DNA from: Streptomyces specialis
GTDB lineage: Bacteria > Actinomycetota > Actinomycetes > Streptomycetales > Streptomycetaceae
Assembly: GCF_001493375.1 (NCBI RefSeq)
Contig: NZ_LN929764.1
Span: 1-42,516, forward strand
Length of the DNA: 42,516 nucleotides
Direction: 5' to 3'
Under the pieces are notes generated by a model, which was not told where the DNA came from, did no database searches, and was given only the letters and a program-made list of their open reading frames with translations. Below, piece after piece: positions 38,846-42,516 of the stretch. The translations under genes were made by a program, and so were the position numbers. Each line of letters opens with the position of its first letter. Within the stretch, counting starts at the first letter, position 1.

Positions 38846-41800
38846 AAGGGACCATGCAGGAGCGCAACCAGCAGTCCGGCCAGAACGAGCAGAAGCTCCT
38901 CGACTACCTCAAGCGCGTCACCGCCGACCTGAAGCAGACCAAAGCGCTGCTCCAGCAGGCGGAGGCCAAGGACACCGAGCCGATCGCCATCGTCGCCATG
39001 AGCTGCCGCTACCCCGGCGACGCCGACACCCCCGAACACCTGTGGCGGCTCGTCGCCGACGGCACCGACGCCGTCACCGGCTTTCCCGAGAACCGAGGTT
39101 GGGACCTCGACGCGCTGTACGACCCCGAACCGGGCCGCCCCGGCACGTGTTACGCCCGCGCGGGCGGATTCCTGCACGAAGCCGACCGGTTCGACGCCGC
39201 CTTCTTCGGGATCTCGCCGCGCGAGGCGCTCGCCATGGACCCGCAGCAGCGGCTCCTGCTGGAGATCACCTGGGAGGCGTACGAGCGGGCCGGGATCGAC
39301 CCCGCGACGCAACGAGGCTCCCGCACCGGCGTGTTCGTCGGCCTCGCCTACCAGGGCTACGCGGCGGACGGCGAGAACCTGGACGAGCTGTCCGGGCACC
39401 TGCTGACCGGCACCGCACCCAGCGTCGCGTCCGGCCGCATCGCCTACACCTTCGGTCTCGAAGGCCCGACCGTCTCCGTGGACACCGCGTGCTCCTCCTC
39501 GCTCGTGGCGCTCCACCTCGCGGTGCGGGCGCTGCGGCAGCGCGAGTGCGCGATGGCCCTGGCGGGCGGCGTCGCCGTGATGGCCGCCGCCGGCATGTTC
39601 ACCGAGTTCAGCCGCCAACAGGGCCTGGCCGCCGACGGCCGGGGCAAGTCGTTCGCGGCGGCGGCCGACGGCCCCGGCCGGGGCGAGGGCGCCGGGATGC
39701 TGCTGCTGGAACGGCTGTCCGACGCCCGCCGCAACGGGCACCCGGTGCTCGCCGTGGTACGCGGCCCCGCCGTCAACCAGGACGGCGCCTCCAACGGCCT
39801 CACCGCGCCCACCGGCCCCGCCCAGCAACGCGTCATCCGCCAGGCCCTCGCCAACGCCGGTCTGTCGCCCGCCGACATCGACGCCGTCGAGGCGCACGGC
39901 ACCGGCACCGCGCTCGGTGATCCGATCGAGGCGCAGGCGCTGCTGGCCACCTACGGCCAGGGCCGGCCCGCCGAACGCCCGCTGTGGCTGGGGTCGTTGA
40001 AGTCGAACATCGGGCACACCCAGGCCGCCGCCGGAGTCGGCGGCGTCATCAAGATGGTCCAGGCCCTGCGCAACGACCTGCTGCCGCGCACCCTGCACGT
40101 CAACGAGCCCAGCCCGCACGTCGACTGGGACTCCGGCGCGGTGAAGCTGCTGACCGAACCCGTTCCCTGGCCGGACAACGGCCGCCCACGCCGCGCCGGA
40201 ATCTCCTCCTTCGGCGTCAGCGGCACCAACGCCCACGCCATCGTCGAACAGGCACCCGCCCCGCCCGAAATCACACGGGAACAACGGCGCGTGACCGAGC
40301 GGGCCACTCCGCTCGCCTGGCCCGTCTCCGCCCACAGCGCCGCCGCCCTGCGCGGCCAGGCCGAACGGCTCCTCACCCACCTCCTCGCCCTGCCCGCGCC
40401 CGACGCCGCCGACATCGGCCACTCGCTCGCCACCACCCGCGCCGCCCTCCCGCACCGGGCCGTCGTCACCGGCCGGGACCTGGACCAACTCACCGCCGCA
40501 CTCAGTGCCCTCGCCCACGGCGACCCGGCACCGCCCGGCACCGTCACGGGCCGGACCGGACCGGCGGGCGGCACCCCTGTGCTGTTTCCCCGACAGGGCA
40601 GCCAGCACCCCGGCATGGGCCGCGACCTGCACGCCGCGTTCCCCGTCTTCGCCGACGCGTTCGACGAGGCGTGCGCCGAACTGGACCGCCACCTCGACCG
40701 CCCGCTGCGCGCCGTCCTCCACGGTGACGACGCCGCGCTGCTGGACAGCACCGGATACGCCCAACCCGCCCTGTTCGCAGTCGGGGTGGCGCTGTACCGG
40801 CTCATCGAGTCGTGGGGCGTGCGGCCCACGGCGCTGGCCGGCCACTCGGTCGGGGAGTTCGCCGCCGCGCACGCCGCCGGAGCGCTCTCGCTCGCCGACG
40901 CGGCGGCCCTGGTGGCGGCCCGGGGGCGGCTGATGCGGGCGCTGCCGCCGGGCGGCGCCATGATCGCGGTCCGGGCGGCGGAGGAGGACGTCCTGCCGCT
41001 CCTCGCGGACCATCGCGACACGGCCGCCCTGGCCGCCGTCAACGGCCCGGCGTCCGTGGTGATCTCGGGCGCCGACGAGGCGGTGACGCGGATCGCCGGC
41101 GAACTCGCCGCGCGAGGCTGCCGCACCCGGCGGCTCCCGGTGAGCCACGCGTTCCACTCCCCGCTGATGGAACCCGTGCTGGCGGACTTCCGGTCGCTGG
41201 CCGGCAAGGCGGTCTTCGCGCCGCCCGCCGTCCCCGTCGTCTCCACCCTCACCGGCCGCCGCCTCACCGCCGACGAACTCGCCGACCCCGCCTACTGGGT
41301 GCGCCAGATCCGCGAACCCGTGCGGTTCGCCGACGCGATCACGACCCTCGTCCACGAAGGCGCGACCCGGCTGGTCGAAGCCGGCCCCGGCGGCGGACTC
41401 GCCGCCCTCGCCCGCGAACTCGTCCCGCAGGACGCGGCCGTCGTCCCGATGCTGCGCACCGGCCGGCCCGAACCCGACACCGTCACCGCCGCGTTCGCCC
41501 GGCTCCACGTCCACGGCGTGCCCCTGGACTGGACACCGCTGTTCGCGGCCCACCGGCCGCGCCGCACCGAACTGCCCACCTACGCCTTCCAGCGCACCGC
41601 CTACTGGCTGCGCGGCGTCCGACGCGACCCCGCCGACGCCGAGTTCTGGGAGTCCGTCGAGCGCGAGGACCTCGCCGCCCTCACCGAACGCCTCCACGTC
41701 CCGGACGACGCCCCGCTCAGCTCCGTACTGCCCGCGCTGTCCGCCTGGCGGCGCCGCCACCGGGCCCGCGCCACCGGCGACAACTGGCGCTACCGCGTGG

Positions 41801-42516
41801 CATGGACACCCGTCGGCAGCACACCGGCACCGGCCCGGCTCACGGGCCGGTGGCTGGCGGCCGTGCCCGCCGGGCGGCACGACGACCCCCATGTCACCGC
41901 CGCGCTCGCGGCGTTGGCGACTGCGGGCGCGGACGTCGTGCCGCTGACCGTGGCCCCGGGCGACGACCGCGCAGCACTCGCCGCCCGTCTGGAATCCGAA
42001 GCCGGAAACGTCAGCGGTGTGCTGTCCCTGCTGGCACTCGACGACCGCCCCCACCCCGGCCACGCCGAGCTGCCGGGCGGGCTCTCCGCCACCCTCGCCC
42101 TGGTCCAGGCCGTCACCGATCTCGGCCCGGCCACCGGCCCGTTGTGGTGCGCGACCCGGGGCGCCGTCTCCACCGGCCCGGACGACCCGGTCACCCGCGC
42201 GCCGCAGGCGCTCCTCTGGGGCCTCGGCCGGGTCGCCGCCCTGGAACACCCCCAGGCGTGGGGCGGGTTGATCGATCTGCCGGAAAAACCCGACGAACAC
42301 GCCGCCGCCCACCTGGCCGCCGCGCTGGCGGGTTCCGGCGGTGAGGACCAGCTCGCGATCCGGACGACCGGGCTGTTCGCGCGCCGTATGGTCCGTGCCG
42401 AACCCGCACCTCCGGATGGGGCCAGGGCTGGCTCTTTTACACACATGACGCTGCCCACGGAGAGGAAGGTGGCGGTCTCCGCGGACGGCCTTGCCCGTCG
42501 AAGAACCGAGAGAAGA
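38842..42516 (+). CDS. Type I modular polyketide synthase, N-terminal part (KS-AT-KR'), 3' truncated
   Basis: The frame is open from GTG 38842 (or ATG 38854) to the window end. It opens with a docking coiled coil ([18 protein letters not shown]). Then come KS with Cys217 (DTACSSS), [11 protein letters not shown] and KSNIGHTQ, and AT Ser669 (GHSVG) with HAFH at 769, the malonyl signature. The post-AT linker ([25 protein letters not shown]) leads into the KR structural subdomain, which is cut before the NADPH loop. Real sequence probably ends near 42427, so the last ~30 codons are adapter. Several motifs are off consensus: GRGKSF for GRCKxF, GPGRGEG for GTGWSEG, and FPRQGSQ for FSGQGSQ. These may be sequencing errors near a weak contig end. 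No DH follows the AT, so a ketoreducing module is expected. Confidence 0.93.
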   Translation, partial: MKGTMQERNQQSGQNEQKLLDYLKRVTADLKQTKALLQQAEAKDTEPIAIVAMSCRYPGDADTPEHLWRLVADGTDAVTGFPENRGWDLDALYDPEPGRPGTCYARAGGFLHEADRFDAAFFGISPREALAMDPQQRLLLEITWEAYERAGIDPATQRGSRTGVFVGLAYQGYAADGENLDELSGHLLTGTAPSVASGRIAYTFGLEGPTVSVDTACSSSLVALHLAVRALRQRECAMALAGGVAVMAAAGMFTEFSRQQGLAADGRGKSFAAAADGPGRGEGAGMLLLERLSDARRNGHPVLAVVRGPAVNQDGASNGLTAPTGPAQQRVIRQALANAGLSPADIDAVEAHGTGTALGDPIEAQALLATYGQGRPAERPLWLGSLKSNIGHTQAAAGVGGVIKMVQALRNDLLPRTLHVNEPSPHVDWDSGAVKLLTEPVPWPDNGRPRRAGISSFGVSGTNAHAIVEQAPAPPEITREQRRVTERATPLAWPVSAHSAAALRGQAERLLTHLLALPAPDAADIGHSLATTRAALPHRAVVTGRDLDQLTAALSALAHGDPAPPGTVTGRTGPAGGTPVLFPRQGSQHPGMGRDLHAAFPVFADAFDEACAELDRHLDRPLRAVLHGDDAALLDSTGYAQPALFAVGVALYRLIESWGVRPTALAGHSVGEFAAAHAAGALSLADAAALVAARGRLMRALPPGGAMIAVRAAEEDVLPLLADHRDTAALAAVNGPASVVISGADEAVTRIAGELAARGCRTRRLPVSHAFHSPLMEPVLADFRSLAGKAVFAPPAVPVVSTLTGRRLTADELADPAYWVRQIREPVRFADAITTLVHEGATRLVEAGPGGGLAALARELVPQDAAVVPMLRTGRPEPDTVTAAFARLHVHGVPLDWTPLFAAHRPRRTELPTYAFQRTAYWLRGVRRDPADAEFWESVEREDLAALTERLHVPDDAPLSSVLPALSAWRRRHRARATGDNWRYRVAWTPVGSTPAPARLTGRWLAAVPAGRHDDPHVTAALAALATAGADVVPLTVAPGDDRAALAARLESEAGNVSGVLSLLALDDRPHPGHAELPGGLSATLALVQAVTDLGPATGPLWCATRGAVSTGPDDPVTRAPQALLWGLGRVAALEHPQAWGGLIDLPEKPDEHAAAHLAAALAGSGGEDQLAIRTTGLFARRMVRAEPAPPDGARAGSFTHMTLPTERKVAVSADGLARRRTERR
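38980..42427 (+). other. PKS module I (partial): KS-AT(malonyl)-KR structural half
   Basis: Approximate domains are KS 38980-40250, AT 40579-41470 and start of KR 41638-42427. The KR Rossmann half and ACP lie beyond the contig. The stretch [22 protein letters not shown] (about 42050-42115) is intact here and serves as the template showing what is disrupted at 21.5 kb and missing in module F. Confidence 0.88.
42428..42516 (+). other. Nextera P5 read-through adapter at the right contig end (assembly artefact)
   Basis: Bases 42428-42446 match the reverse-complement mosaic end CTGTCTCTTATACACATCT at 15 of 19 positions. 42447-42460 match the read-1 adapter complement at 12 of 14. 42461-42468 (AGAGGAAG) match the S503 index complement (AGAGGATA) at 6 of 8. 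42469-42497 resemble the P5 sequence complement at roughly half the positions. The last 19 bases are unassigned. It translates in frame as [13 protein letters not shown], close to the SYTHLTLPT peptide given by this adapter. Confidence 0.9.

Overview
The window looks like one contig from a high-GC actinomycete, most likely Streptomyces. It has very high GC, codons ending in G or C, AGGA/AGGG-type ribosome sites and GTG starts. Everything in it is modular type I polyketide synthase (PKS) on the + strand. There is no loading module, thioesterase, tailoring enzyme, regulator, transporter, tRNA, rRNA or CRISPR array, so this is the inside of a larger biosynthetic cluster.

Layout, with modules lettered in window order. 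Gene 1 (2-2074, 5' end missing) holds the end of module A (DH-KR-ACP). Gene 2 (2153-12547) holds B and C (each KS-AT-DH-KR-ACP). Gene 3 (12646-27657) appears here as three pieces and holds D (KS-AT-DH-KR-ACP), E (KS-AT-KR-ACP) and F (KS-AT-KR-ACP). Gene 4 (27689-38845) holds G (KS-AT-KR-ACP) and H (KS-AT-DH-ER-KR-ACP). Gene 5 (38842 to the end, 3' end missing) holds I (KS-AT-KR...). The genes are 78, 97 and 31 bases apart, and the last pair overlaps, so they probably form one operon. N- and C-terminal docking segments look compatible in the order 1-2-3-4-5. Gene 3 to gene 4 uses a visibly different docking pair from the other junctions.

Reading the domains in order, A-D should build four conjugated double bonds, the last bearing a methyl branch because D has the only methylmalonyl-type AT. 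E, F and G should then leave three hydroxyls, H a fully reduced CH2-CH2, and I at least a hydroxyl. This polyene-then-polyol segment fits a polyene macrolide or a linear polyene-polyol; I cannot name the compound.

The most surprising signal is not biological. Diverged but recognisable Illumina Nextera adapter sequence sits at three places. A P7 adapter with an N703-like index lies at 27315-27386. P5-side adapter lies at about 21507-21547 and at 42428-42497. The first two split gene 3 artificially; the third forms the right end of the contig. Next to the P7 adapter is a misplaced, exact 126-base copy of KS sequence. Other suspicious spots are an in-frame gap of about 170-180 residues in module F, a 72-base-period duplication in module G, a run of 18 G in module H, and G-biased changes in invariant motifs. 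The start of the window lies in a 127-base repeat present three times, a natural place for an assembly to break. The overall domain order is reliable; the fine structure at these points is not.
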